Of a stretch of DNA of 64,000 bases, positions 24,929-36,910 are shown one piece after another. Numbering within the stretch: position 1 is the stretch's first letter; each line of letters begins with the position of its first letter. Origin of the DNA: Archilochus colubris. Its lineage: Eukaryota > Chordata > Aves > Apodiformes > Trochilidae. The notes beneath the pieces were generated by a model. It ran no database searches. It was not told the DNA's origin and saw only the letters and a list, made by a program, of their open reading frames with translations. The stretch is from the NCBI GenBank assembly GCA_023079485.1, contig CM041090.1, forward strand, positions 38,652,874 to 38,716,873, written 5' to 3'. Both the position numbers and the translations under genes were made by a program.

Positions 24929-25142
24929 GACCAACACATATTTCTCCTCTGAAATACACGGCAATATTGCCAGCATGAGGCTAGGACAGGGATAGGAAAT
25001 GAAGAAGCAGTTGCTCTTCCAGGAGTCTTCTGGCCTTGTTCTGATCATCAGATCTGGGTCCCTTTAAGCCTCTTTGGCACAGCTTCAAAATTAAAGGCAA
25101 CAGAACAACTGCAGAACAGCTCTGAGACTCCATCCAGCTCTC
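24929..25142. repeat. Unidentified dispersed repeat, copy A
   Basis: Its left part (24,929-24,989) matches 27,683-27,745, including the shared GCCAGCATGAGGC. Its right part (25,016-25,142) matches 26,054-26,180, sharing CTTCCAGGA-TCTTCTGGCC, AGATCTGGGT and CTCTG-GACTCCATCCAG. I do not recognise the family. It is not CR1. Confidence 0.65.
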
Positions 25143-26053
25143 AGAAACACAGGCAACAGTTTCCTGAGCAACAATTCAGACCCTTTAATTATATTTTGTA
25201 GCTCTCTTCCATGCCAGTCCTGAAGGGGACAGGCAGACAGTGCTTGGCCTTCATATGGAGACCTCTTTAAAACCTTCCCAAAGCACAGAAGGTGGGATGT
25301 GATTTGAGGTTAGGTGAAATAAATAAATTTAGGTGTCTACATATGAGTTAGGTGTCTAAATTCCTGTTATCACACCTTAAATATTTTTTTAAATTTGTTA
25401 TAGACTGATGTGTATCAAAGTAACAGGTAACACTGCCAAGTGAGACAAGGATGAGGACAAGAAATCATCAATCAGCATCTCCAGATGGTGGAAGAACATC
25501 AAGGGAGACATCTAGAATTAAAACCAATTTAAGAGAGGACACCTAAGTAAAACTGGAGACTGTCAAGCCAAAAAGATTTTATCTACTATTTTGAGAGGTT
25601 TTAATTCACACTGCAAAATAAAGACCTTCCAACATCTGGACTTTATATTCCAGCTATAAATCCTTCTGCTGTACCTAAGAGACACAACTCCTGAAGAGGT
25701 TAAGTTCTTAGTAAGTAAAGTTCTTAGCAAGCAATCTTTTCCCACTGAGCTGGCCTCTTTGAGTTTCTATTTGTGCAGCTAATGAGGTTCCCACAACCTC
25801 CAGGAAGCTGGTCTGAGTTCTAATCAAACAAGACTTGAGGAACTCTTCTGCCAAAGTAAGCTCTGGGTCTGCCCACCCCATGGACTGAGCCATGCAGCCT
25901 GGAAGCATGAAGGCTGGAAATGTAAATCATATATTGACATGGAGAGTTACACTCACTGGTGAGGGTGCTTTCTACAGCTGCAGCATTTATTAAACTTTTG
26001 CCCTCATCCAAAACCAACACTTTAAACTTCAACAGTCCCCAAGGCTAAAAAAG
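25143..26053. other. AT-rich unique sequence
   Basis: 'TAGGTGTCTA' occurs twice within 25,330-25,360. Nothing else recognised. Confidence 0.4.
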
Positions 26054-26180
26054 TCTTCCAGGACTCTTCTGGCCACGTTCTGCTCAGGAGATCTGGGTTC
26101 CTTCTGACCACTTGAATATGGTCCCAGGCATTAAGAAACAGGACCCCAGAAAATGTAGCTCTGGGACTCCATCCAGTCCT
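26054..26180. repeat. Unidentified dispersed repeat, copy B (right part only)
   Basis: Over the first 55 bp I count 44 identities with copy A (80%). The two best-conserved blocks lie about 103 bp apart here and 102 bp apart in copy A, so the match is collinear and not a chance motif. Confidence 0.65.
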
Positions 26181-27026
26181 TTACATAAAATACACATGCA
26201 CATATATTTAATGGTATTAGAATATCCTCATGGAGCTGCAGTATTCCAGAAACAACCATGGCATAGACACGAGGACTACAAATGCCAGCTTGGTCTTAGG
26301 TGCAATGTGTCTCCACAAGCTTTCTAATTTTCCAAGAATAATTATTACATATATTTATTTACTATCTAAACCATTTTTAGTAGGTAACTACTTAAAATGT
26401 TTTAACTCACTCCAAATCAAGATTCCAAGCTCTCCATTCAATGGAAGTCACAACTGTGTCCTCCCCACAAGTGTCACTGGAAGAAAAGGGATGGATTGAA
26501 GAACACAAACCCACCTTCTGTTCCACTCCCATAACAAACTGGTTTTCTTTCATAGCATTTTATGCCAGGTCCTGATCAGGGCCAGCAAAGAACAGAGATT
26601 GGAGTAATTCTCCAAGGAGCCATGTAGCAGAGACAAGATTAGTGTCTGTTCATCCCAAGCCAATACAAACCATCCTGTCTGTGAGCACTGGGGCGTGTGA
26701 CGGTGTCTGCAGGCTCTGACCAGACAATGAAGGGTTTTCAGCCAGAGCTGTGAGAAAATCCCATGCTCCCAAACCTCTCCATCCAGCCTGGGGAGGAGCA
26801 GTCTTCAAACAGCCTGCAAGACATGAGGAAAACAACCTGTGCATCTGTGTTAAAGGGAGATGTTTTCAGTTGGGCTGCTCAAGACCAGTGATGGTGGAGA
26901 ATGTGTCCAGTTTCCTAATTATACCCTTCCATAAAGAGAACCTCTTGGCCATGGCCATGTTGTGTGCCTGGAAGCACATCCAACCCACCTGGGGCTGACA
27001 GAGGGGAACAAAGGAGAGAGTTCATG
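26181..27026. other. Unique non-coding sequence
   Basis: Nothing recognised. Confidence 0.4.
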
Positions 27027-27275
27027 TTCTCTCTTCTCTCTTCTCTTTTCTGTTCTCTTCTCTCTTCTCTCTCCTGTCTTTCTCTTCTCTCTTTTCTCTT
27101 TTGTCTCCTCTCTTCTCTCTTTTCTCTCTCTCCTCTCTTCTCTCTCCTGTCTTTTCTCTCTCTCCTCTCTTTTCTCTTCTCTCCTCTCTCCTTTCTCTTT
27201 TCTCTTTTCTCTTGTCTCTCCTCTCTTCTCTCTCCTCTATTTTCTCTTTTCTCTTCTCTCCTCTCTCCCCTCTCT
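27027..27275. repeat. Polypyrimidine/polypurine tract, (TCTCT)n-like, 249 bp
   Basis: The + strand is C and T with only six purines (five G, one A) in 249 bases. One uninterrupted pyrimidine run covers 27,150-27,213. The overlapping open frames on both strands (Leu/Ser-rich on +, Glu/Arg/Lys-rich on -, up to 194 codons) arise from the tract and are not genes. Confidence 0.97.
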
Positions 27276-27682
27276 GTACCAACCTCAGGAAGTCTGTGTC
27301 CAGCCCAAGCCTTGGGTGAAGGTGAAGGGTTCCAGATTCTGGAGCTGTTGACCCCCACACCTTTTCCTTCCAGTTCCCACACTGCACAGAAGTGCTCAGA
27401 GGGCAGAGCAGACTGCAGCATCTCTCCAGCCTGTACACCTGGGCTGCAGGACATGAGAGGAGGGAGCTTCTGATGCACACACGGAGGGCTCAGTCCCACA
27501 TGGAAAGAAGCTGCTAGAAGCTACCAAGAGCAAAGACTCCCTGCAGAGATGCTGAGCCATCCCTTGCTGTCAGCACTGACCTCATATTGAAGCTGAGTCT
27601 TCAAGCCTGTAGATCTGTCTTAGTTTTCCTAAACCATTATGTGCAAGGAGTAACAAGGGACAATTATTTCCCCAGTACACTT
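27276..27682. other. Unique sequence
   Basis: Nothing recognised. Confidence 0.4.
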
Positions 27683-27745
27683 CCAGACCAAGCCATATTT
27701 CCCCTCTGAACTCCATGGCAACATTGCCAGCATGAGGCCAGGTGG
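27683..27745. repeat. Unidentified dispersed repeat, copy C (left part only)
   Basis: Matches copy A 24,929-24,989 across CAGACCAA, CATATTTC-CCTCTGAA and ATTGCCAGCATGAGGC, at roughly 80% identity by eye, in the same orientation. Confidence 0.6.
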
Positions 27746-30303
27746 CCTGTGCTTGTCTAGGACTGCAAGAGCTGATGGCAGTGCAGGTCCCAAAGGACCA
27801 TTAGGGGCCATATATATAGTGGGAGTGTTCCTTTCCCTGGCAAAATACTTAAAGGCTTTTTGTTGATAAAGCAGTGTTATCGTGGGAGCTGAGTGCCTTA
27901 GAGGAAATATTAGCAGTATGTATGGTCTGATAAGCAGGAAGGTGTGAGGGACAAGCTGCTCACTGCTTGGTCCTGTTCCACATCAAAGCAACTCCATGGA
28001 GAGGGACCAGGGAAAGACAAGTAAGGAATCAGAGGGGAATGTTAGCAAGACTCAGCTCTGGGAATGTTCTGCCTGATAACAGGAGAGCTGAGAGGCACAA
28101 CACTGAGGATGGAGAAGGGAAGGTTGTTCCTGGTCCTGATCCAGGACCTGCTGACACTGGTGGATGGGCTCCCATCGACTTGGCCAGGGCTTGCCTTGAG
28201 ACCTTCAGGAACTGAGACAAAAGACCAAGTGCTGGACTTTAATTGATGCCTCATCCATCACCTCAGCCCAAACTCTTCTCGACAAGGAGAGGCAAAAATC
28301 CACAGATTAAGTGACCACTGCCTGCCTTCTCCTTTCTTATCGGTTGTAAAGGAGAACTTCTGACCTTTCTGCCTCATATATCATGGCTTGGCAGGAGCTG
28401 GTTGTTCACCCTGGCTGAACTGTGCCATGTATGTAGCCCTGTACAAGAGGTGCCTTTCACGTGCTAAATGATCCTTTTGCCCCCTTCTCTTTTGCTCTAC
28501 TACAACAATATAGAGAGAGACAATGGCACAGCTCCGTGGCTGAAGGAGGAGGCTCTCTTTAGGAACCTTTCCATAGGGATGAAAGACCAGCTGGATCACC
28601 CCCTGTCATCTCCAGAAGAGGCTGTTGGGATGAGCAATCCTTGTCCCAAGGGGCTTTTTCCCTCCAAGAAAAATCACCAGCAGTAAACCTGTGTGCAAAG
28701 GGCATGGTTAGGATGCTGGCAGTGGGGACAATAAAAGGCTGCATGGGATTGGGCTGCCTTGCACCCAAGGTTTGCCACCAGGACAGGAATTTGCAGAGCT
28801 CTTCAAGGACTTCAGGCAGACTTTGAGATCTTTAAGGTTGCCATGGACTAGTGGGGTTTATTGCATGACAAGAATAAGTCCCCAGCAAAGCCCCCAATGA
28901 CACAAAGGACAGTGGTGCCTGTGTGATGCTGTTTGGGCTGCCAGCCTCTGAGATGTGGGGATGGAGGCTTCTTGACACAAAAAGGGGCTTTTCCTCCAGA
29001 ATTGTCTGTGTCTAAGACAACACTACACTGCCTTTAGCTGAAGAAGAAGACCCAAGTCCCTTGAAAACCACTGAAACAGATACGATGATGCAGAGCCCAA
29101 TATAAAAAACCCACAGATTTAACACAACCATGTAGTTACCATTACATCATCCTGGTGCCCTGGTGTGGTTCAGAGACTGCCTCAGACAAGGAGTCAAATC
29201 TGACAGAACAAAAAGCTGCAAGTGAAGCTATTTTAAGCTTTGCTATAGGGTGCCTCTTGGGGCTCTTAAGGATCCCTGGATCACACTCACACCTTGGAGT
29301 CTGGAGCTCTTGGTTTCAGAAAGGTCACAACTGATCACAGAAAAGTGCACAGAAAGTGCTTCACCACCAAAGGCTGGATGTGAGAAGAAAGCTTGGGCTA
29401 TTTTCTTGTAGCCATTTTCCTCCAGCTGGGTGGCACTGGGTTACATGGCCAGCTGGGGGCTTCTGTTCCCCCAAGAAAAAGCCCCTGCCAGATTTGTTCA
29501 TCCATTTATTTGGTGGCCTGGGACAAGTCCCCCTCCTTTGCTTACCTTTTCCTGGGGGCAGCAGCCCTGCCATGCCCTCGGGAGGCATTTCACCTCTGCT
29601 AGAAATGCTGTGATGACAGCACATAATCCCAAATCATCTCTAAATTCCTGTAAAACAGAATATTGTACCAGATGAAGGTGGCTTCAGTCTCTCAGGCTGC
29701 TTCTTTCAGTACATTTATCCTCTCAGCTGCCTTCTTCAGACAAACGTTTTGAAACCAAACAGAGCTCCAGCTCCCTGCTAAACACCAAGGATAAATCCTG
29801 GCCCTTCCCAGCCAGACCTTCTGGGTTTTACCTACAGTTTCATGTGTCTAAAGCCATCCCAGCCCATCAGCACCCATCAGGTTGCTCCATGGGCAGGTGA
29901 GAAGCATTGGCAGTACTGCTGCAGTGGTCCTTAATTTAATAAAGGTGTTTAGACAGGGGGAGGCTCATGAAACAAAATCTGTGCATGGCTTTTTTGCAAG
30001 CACTTCCAGTGGAGATAACACAGACAGAACAGAATATGCCAAGAAAAGAAAACTCAGTTCCAGAGCTGCTGTCAAACATAGATTATACACGATTTGCACT
30101 CAGCCATATGGGAAACAGGGTGAGACACTTGCACCAGGCACTTTGATGAATGTTAAATTCTTACTTAAGATCTGTAGGGAAGAGTAGCAGGGGTGATGAA
30201 GAAAGTGGTAAGAAAACGAATTGACTTTACCTACATTATGGGTGAGTGGGAAAACCAGAGCCTATGGACCAATATCTTTAACTGGATCCAGAACCTGCTG
30301 ACA
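27746..30303. other. Unique non-coding sequence
   Basis: No element, RNA gene or exon recognised in 2.5 kb. Confidence 0.4.
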
Positions 30304-30431
30304 AATCCCTTCCCAGGAAGTGTCTCAGGCCAGGTTGGATGGGGCTTGGAGCAACCTGGTCTAGTAGGAGGTATCCTTGCCCATGTCAGGGGGGGCTGAA
30401 ACTGGATGACCCAACTAGATGATTCCATAAG
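30304..30431 (+). mobile_element. CR1 3'-end fragment
   Basis: 'AAGTGTCTCAGGCCAGG', 'TTGGATGGGGCTTGGAGC', 'CTGGTCTAGTAGGAGG' and 'ACTAGATGATTCC' are the last ~130 bp of a CR1 of the 'GTGTCTCAG' type. The octamer tail is degraded. Confidence 0.88.
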
Positions 30432-31704
30432 TGATACAATCCTGAATGAGACAAAGGAAAGATGGAGAAAAAAAGTTTGGTGAAAGAAAATGAAGGAATC
30501 TGGAAAAGCTGAGAGCCTGGAGGAGCAAGGGAGAAACATTTGTCAGTGTATGCAGAAAAGACAGCACTGAGGCTGGTGGCACCCCCTAAACTTTACACAA
30601 ATCATTGTTCCCATCATCTTCTAGCAAAAAGAAAATCAATCAGTAGTGACACTGGGACAGGGAGTGTGGAGCTGTGTCCACTGCAGGAAGTGTCACCTTC
30701 AGTTTTTACAAAGGGGGAAGAATCACTCTTCTTATGGGCTCAGAAAGATGCATGAAAATTTCCACATCCCTCCCACAAAGAATCACCTGAAGAGTTCTGC
30801 CCAGTATCTCTGTGTCTGTAGACACATTATTGCTGCAGGGAAAAATAAATTGTGTGTATGTATATATACATATATATAAAAGACCCTGCACTATTGCATT
30901 CAGGTCCCTCTTTTAGAGCACTGCCAGGGGTTAGGTGTCACCAGCACAAGATACCTTGTCCAACACTCCCCCCTGGCCCCCATGCTTCTTGGAAGAGAAA
31001 CATCTGTTCCCTCAGGACTTTCACTCCATGTCATATGGCCACCACTAAGTGCCTGTCCCCAGGCACAGTGAGGGTCCTGCTGCTGATAAAAAGGAGAAGG
31101 GGGCTGGGAGCCCAGCTGGGGGCAAAGAAGTCCTTCTGACCACAGGGGTGGGGGGCAAGATGAAAGGGATGTGTATTTTGCCAGGTGATCCCAATAGCAT
31201 CTCAAAGCCCAGGGCTTTCACACTCTGGCTTTAGCCCCAAAACAAACAAACTGGTGCCAATTTGAATATGCTGTGGGCTGACTGGTTTGAGCCTCTTGTG
31301 TTTTCACAGTCAGCAGCCGCCTGGAATTCAAAGGAGAAGGAGAAAGAAAATAATAATAATAGCAGATTGATAAGATTCCCCCAGCCTTTTTGGGAAACAC
31401 AGCCAGGCTGTGGAAGAAGCAGGGCCAGAGAAGCCAGGGCTGTTCCAGCATGAGGATATCAAAGCAAAGAACAAGAGGATTCATCCCAGCAGGGATCAGT
31501 GAGATAGAGGCTCTCTTCTTCTTTACCCCTGCTGCACCAGATAAGGGCACATTTTGGGGACATTTAGATCCCTGGGGCTGAAGCCCCATCCAACAACCCC
31601 ACCAAAGCCAGCAGAAGCTCTACTGACAAACCTCAGATGTCTCAGGGCAGGAGGACTTTGGTCTCTGTGCTAGCACTGCTAGGCAAGCAAGTTAGAGAGC
31701 TGGT
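30432..31704. other. Unique sequence with a TA-rich palindrome
   Basis: A 16-bp perfect palindrome of TA/TG steps lies at 30,857-30,872 and a short AAT repeat at about 31,350. No element recognised. Confidence 0.45.
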
Positions 31705-32215
31705 GGAGGGAGGTGGTTCTTACCCCCTACTCTGCTCTTGTGAGACCCCACCTGTGTCCAGTTCTGGAGTCCCCAGCATGAGAAGAGAGCTCCTTGAATT
31801 GGTCCAGAGCAGAGCCACTCAAATGCTCAGAGTGCTGGAATCAGCCTGGAGAAGAGGAGGCTCTGAGGTGACCTTAGAGCAACCTTCCTATATCTGAAGG
31901 GGCTACAAGAAAGCTGGGGGAGGGCTTTGGACATGGGAGTGTAGTGAGAGGACAAGGGGAAATGGTTTAAAACTGGCAGAGGAGAGATTTAGGTCAGACA
32001 TTAGGAAGAAATAGTTTGGTGTGAGAGTGCTGAGCCCCTGTGCCAGGTTTCCCAGAGAAGCTGTGGCTGCCCCATCCCTGGCAGTGTCTCAGCCCAGGTT
32101 GGATGGGGCTTGGAGCAACCTGGGCTGGTGGGAGGTGTCCCTGACTGTGACAGGAGGGTTGGAACTGGATGAGCTTTAAGGTCCCTTCCAACCCAAAGCA
32201 TTCTGTGGTTCTGTT
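31705..32215 (+). mobile_element. CR1 LINE, ORF2 3' part plus 3' UTR
   Basis: It starts at 'GGAGGGAGGTGGTTCTTACC' in ORF2, passes 'CTGCTCTTGTGAGACCCCAC' and 'CCAGTTCTGGAGTCCCCAGC', and reaches the 'GGCAGTGTCTCAGCCCAGG' subfamily signature and the tail 'CATTCTGTGGTTCTGT'. Its 3' junction has been duplicated (see 32,189-32,274). Frameshifts disrupt the ORF2 portion. Confidence 0.95.
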
Positions 32216-32274
32216 CTGCTTGCTCACAGGGCAACCCAAAGCATTCTGTGATTCTGTTCTGCTTGCTCACAGGG
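32189..32274. repeat. 43-bp tandem duplication across the CR1 3' junction
   Basis: Units 32,189-32,231 and 32,232-32,274 differ at a single base (G/A within the tail). Each carries CAACCCAAAGCATTCTGT, the octamer tail and 18 bp of flank ending CTCACAGGG. Confidence 0.93.
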
Positions 32275-32984
32275 TTGCAAATACCTCTGGAGAAAAGGGA
32301 CATGGGGACACTGGCTCTGCCATTCCCAGCTACGTAGGTGGAAAACCACATCCAGGGGCAAACCACTGGAAAATCAGCTCCAGGATCTGCTCCCCACACA
32401 GCTCACAGCCCTCATCTTTTCACAGCCCTAACCAGGTGTGATAAAATCCATCAGGCTCCCCAACCTGCTGCACAGCTCAGAGATGACTTGTTTCTGCTTC
32501 AGACCTACGGAAAGGCTCAATGTGCTCATGTTCTCCCCCTCTCAGTTCCACAGTCTGAGCAAACTAAAGGCCTCCCTGGAAACATCTCTTCAACCACAAC
32601 CTTTAGAAGCACAGTGGGAGTAAGCAGGAGAGAGCAGCTGCAGGACAGGTCAGAGACAACACTGCTCTGACACCCACTAGGTGACTTCCTCAGAGGAGAG
32701 CTCTGAGGCCACCAGAGACAGGCAGGAAAGGGACAAGGAGAGCAAAGAGCCAAGATCTTAACACGGGAAGGATGAAAGACTCGCTGAGCAAGAAGCAAAG
32801 GATGAAGCCTCCTTGCTGATGGGAGATGCCTGGCAGGCAGGAGGGGAAGGGTGCGGGAGGGAAGGGAAGGCTGGCAAGAGGAGGATGTAATTAACAGGGG
32901 ATCAGTTCCCCTAATGAGAGCGTGCTGGGATATCAGCCCCTTGGCTCCTCGCTGACCTGCAGGAGCTTTGGAGGCTCTTTGAAG
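32275..32984. other. Unique sequence
   Basis: Nothing recognised. A minus-strand frame crossing this and the next block (32,526-33,170, 214 codons) begins at TTG and shows no family motif. Confidence 0.4.
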
Positions 32985-34740
32985 TCGGCTGCCAGCCGGG
33001 GCTGGGACAGCCACCAAGGCGCATCCCAGCCCGATGGTGGCACACGGCGTGCTGGCTGCGGAGCTGAGGGGATTACGGAGCGTTATGATTAGTCCCTGGA
33101 AATCCCTGCCTGTGTTTTGGCTGACGGCAGCTACCCAGATAAAATATGAAGAAGGGGACCCGCTGGGCAAATGCGCTCTTAATGGCTCCAGCCCTGGCTG
33201 GAAAGGGAATCAGCCTCGGCAGCATCTCTGAGGCTGGGAATTTCTGCTTGTGTCCTTGCCAGGTCTCTGTCTTGCCTCGTCAGACCTACTTTTAGCAGGG
33301 AATGGGATTCAGTGCCTATCTTCACTCTCTAAATCTTGTGTTTACATGAGTTGTTACGAGAAGCTCATTGCTGGAAAGAAAATTTGGGAAACCTGAACCA
33401 AATCCACTTCGGAGGTCTGAAAACTAAGGGGAATAAAAAGTTCCTGTGTTCACTAGGAGTCGTGTGACACTGAATTTCACCTTTGCTTTGTGTGGATGCT
33501 GCAGGACTGATGCTGCAGGTGTCCACGGGTCTTGGCAACCTCCTGCTCTTCAGCCCATGGCTGTGTTCAGCTTCACTGGACACAACTGGATTGCCCTGGA
33601 GACCTACGAGCTCTTTACAGGGATGGCTGAGGATCCTGCAGCTCTTCTATAAGTGGGAAGAAAAGCGTGGAAGCTGGGCTCTCACATATGTGGTCAGGGA
33701 TGCTTCTGCTGAGTCCCCCATCCCTTGCCCACCAGCTCTGCCCACTGCAGGGGATGTGCTTTGGGGGGAAAAGCCTCATTTAGGAAAGGAGAGGGGAAAA
33801 AAGGGGGGGCGGACGGGGGGGGGGGCGGCTTGTCACCTGGATGATCTCCACAATCCACTGGCATGACAAAAAGAGCAGAAGTGAGCACCTGGCGGTCTTT
33901 AAAGAGGGTGTTCATATACTTGTGAAAACACAGCCCAAGGGGATGTCTGCCTTCATCGCAATTCATGGCCCATCAGGACGTTTCTCAGCACTGGGGAAGG
34001 GTGGAGATTCCTGACACGTCCTTACAAGGCAGCCTGTCCCCAGACCATCCCCCCTTTCAGCCGGCACCGAGGCAGTCGGGGACCAGGGACAAGAGCCACC
34101 CACCGCAAAGCAGCGTGGTTCGGATCATGCCCTATTAAAAGATCAGCAGAACAACACGGAAAACAATTTAAAAAAAAATAAATGACAGTGATGGATGTGT
34201 TCATTCCACCCTGTCTGGAAATGCTACTCGCTTCTTCCCAGGGCCAACCTGTGCCCTGGGGGACCCAGCCTCCAGTTTGCAAGCAGCTTCCAGTGGGGAG
34301 TCCCGCTCCTGCCAGCAGGATCCTGCTGTGCTCCTCGAAACATCCCGCAAACCCTGCTTGGGGCTGCCAGCCTGGGTTTGGGAGCCCCTGCTCTGGGTTT
34401 TCAGCACGTTGACGACTCGCTTTGGCTTTATTCGGAACGAATACAAATATGCTCTGCAAACCCAGCCAGCCAGGAAAGAGCCCGCTTTTGTTTCCTAAAA
34501 AATTAGCATCCTCCAGCATCCAGCCTAATAGCCAGAGTTATTCCGCGTTTTGAGCCAGCCCGGGGCTGATCGCTTGCAACAAAATAATTCAGCTCCCTTT
34601 GCCTGCCCAGTGAGTGGTTCCAGTGTCAAACTTCCCAGAGTGTTTTCCCTCCCCAGCATCAGACTCGGCGGCGACGTGCGGGGCAGCCTGAGCCAGAGCC
34701 TCCTGCCCCAGTCAGCAAAGCCTCGTGTTTTACATTAGGC
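32985..34740. other. CpG-enriched, repeat-free block
   Basis: By eye I count roughly 50 CpG in ~1.75 kb, against a handful per kilobase or fewer in most of the window. Dense spots are 32,985-33,230 and 34,015-34,730. No transposable element lies inside. It could be a regulatory element or the edge of a promoter. No exon with a recognisable protein was found. Confidence 0.5.
33793..33828 (+). repeat. G-rich run, possible G-quadruplex
   Basis: Runs of 4, 7 and 11 G separated by A6 and CGGAC, then CGG. This meets the usual four-tract G-quadruplex pattern on the + strand. Confidence 0.75.
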
Positions 34741-36823
34741 ACATGAGGAGGAACAGTCCTGTGGCAAGGGATATGAAAGGAAAAAAAACAGGGAGAAGGA
34801 TTATAAGCAGGATAAGCCTGGTTATACAGAGAGGAGAGCAGGACCAGCCTCTGAGTGAAAGCATGGGGATGCACAATGTCATTTCCTTGGTGTGTTTGAG
34901 CTGTCTGAAGTTACACAGCTAATGGTTGGGTTTCATAACTCCAGGGACAGAGGACAAGCTCACTCTCATGCCTGTTGGGACAGCCATGTTATTCCATGAA
35001 GTCTTTTATCCCATGACTCTAAAAAGTGAAATCTAAATCTTCTACAGTCCTAAACTTAGGGCTCAAACCACCCCCAGAACCTTGCTGAAGAAGAGCAAGC
35101 GTGTGTGTGTGTGTGTGTGTGTGTGTTTGTGCATTCCTGGTGTCAGGCTGTTGCTGACAAATCTACCAGCCCAGGGCTCCCAGGTCTCTTGCCTCTGGCA
35201 CAGCACCACTGGTGCAAACCTTGTGCTCAGACCCCAATAAATCAGCAGACCTGTCCTGTCCCCTCACCTGGGCAGACTCCAGCTGCATCTCAGCCACATG
35301 CCTTCCCCAGCAGCCCCTTCTCAGTTCTTTTAATGAGGAGGCACACACTTTTTTTTTTCTTCCCTCCAGGCCTTCCCCACCTCCTGTCAGTCTGCAGTAC
35401 TTGGAAAAAAAATAAAAAATCCAAGATTCTCCAGGCAGGATTTACTGATACCAATATAAAATGCAAACACACACTTTCTGCAGGGTTGAACTGCCACACA
35501 GGATGGCTCAGTAGAGCAGATTTTCTCATGGTGTGTGGGGCAGGACCCCTCACAGCAGCAAAGAGAACCAAAATCTGAAATTACTACCAGGAAAAAAGGG
35601 GAGAGAAAGGTTTTTAGGGTGTTGCAAAGCTGAGCCCATGGAAGGAGTGGAGACAGCAGCAGAACAACATGCATGAGACGTATTTCTTACTTTGTGGGCT
35701 TCCAGGTGAAGACTTACATGCCCTGTCCCCAGGGTTCATGATACAGCACTAGGATGCTCCATGGGCACAGATGAGCTGAGTTTTGCTGTCTCAGCAGAGC
35801 AGCCTCAGAAGATACTGCCCAGGGGCCAAGAGGTGGCTGTGATCACAAGTTCTTAGTCCTCCCTACCTGTAAAGTAAAATGAATTAATGACAGCAAGTTA
35901 AATAAAGGTGCATGGGATAGGGGAAACATGAAGTTACCATCTCTCAGCTGAAGGGTGGTGACAGCTCAAGCAGTAGGAATATAGCAGCATCTAGATGGCC
36001 ATTCCCTACATGCAGCATCTCCCAAAGCAAATGCTGGAGCCATTCTGCCACTGTAGATCTTTTTAATAAACTTTTAGCACCTCATCTGTTTTAAAAATGT
36101 AACCCAGGTCACATAATTCTCTGTCTAATCAAAGGTGGCTCAACACAGCCTACAGAAGCTCAGCTCTAGGAAAGTCCTGGACTTTTCCTGGACAACTGCT
36201 GTGTGTTGCATATTCACAGAGCAGTGGGAGATCACAAAGACCCCTCTGGAGCTCATCTGGAGCTTGTCCTCACTTGAGGTGGACCCAGCACTGCAGCAGC
36301 TGGTTTGAAATATATAGGGAACCATTGAGAGGCTCAGCAACACTGGACAGAGTGTTTTGGCTCCTTGTAAAGATAGAGACCAGCAGGAAACTTCAGATCT
36401 TCCTCCAGATCCAGATTTTTCCCAAACTCAAGCATGCTTAGATCTGAAGGTCTGGTTTGGCCTTTCCTCTGCTGCTAACAGCATTCAGTGTGACACGTAC
36501 AGCGTGCTGGAGAGTGCTAATGCCTTGCAGGCCTGGCTTGTCTCACTCTCCAGTGTTATTTATACAAAACTATCTAAAAACACAGGGTAAGACTTGTAGC
36601 AGTCTCTATGCAGAAGATTTGTTTCATGTGATTTTATCCACCTCCAAGCTGCATGCCTTGCTCTAGGCACCTGACCTGGAGATGAGTGGAGTCTTCATGG
36701 TCCCTTTGCAGCCTCTCTTAGCAGGTAATGTGTCTATCCCTAACCTGGACACCTGCCCTGGGAAGAGAAAAATCACCTTCTAGCTGTGTCCCTCTTCACC
36801 AGCCACATGTCAGCAGAAGAGTT
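34741..36823. other. Unique sequence with a (GT)13 microsatellite
   Basis: Apart from the dinucleotide repeat and short T runs, nothing was recognised. Confidence 0.45.
35101..35126. repeat. (GT)13 microsatellite
   Basis: Thirteen perfect GT units, followed by TTGT. Confidence 0.97.
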
Positions 36824-36910
36824 CCTCTAGGTGACCCTGCTTTGGCAGGGGTTGGACCAGTGATCTTTTAAAGTCCCTTCCAACCCCTAATTTCTGTGAT
36901 CCTATGATTC
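36824..36910 (+). mobile_element. CR1 3'-end fragment (short, old type)
   Basis: 'CTCTAGGTGACCCTGCTTTG', 'GGCAGGGGTTGGACCAGTG', 'TCCCTTCCAACCCCTAATTT' and 'CTGTGATCCTATGATTC' form a CR1 end of the same subgroup as 5,735-5,823. Confidence 0.9.

Noticed and set aside
26915..27499. Minus-strand frame of 194 codons rich in Glu, Arg and Lys
   Set aside because: It is a direct read-out of the polypyrimidine tract; the + strand frames over the same tract are equally long.
28720..28820. AATAAAAGG followed by GC-richer sequence, suggesting another LTR
   Set aside because: No TG...CA ends or target duplication could be placed around it.
32526..33170. Minus-strand frame of 214 codons
   Set aside because: It begins at TTG, has no family motif, and lies in GC-richer DNA where long chance frames are expected.
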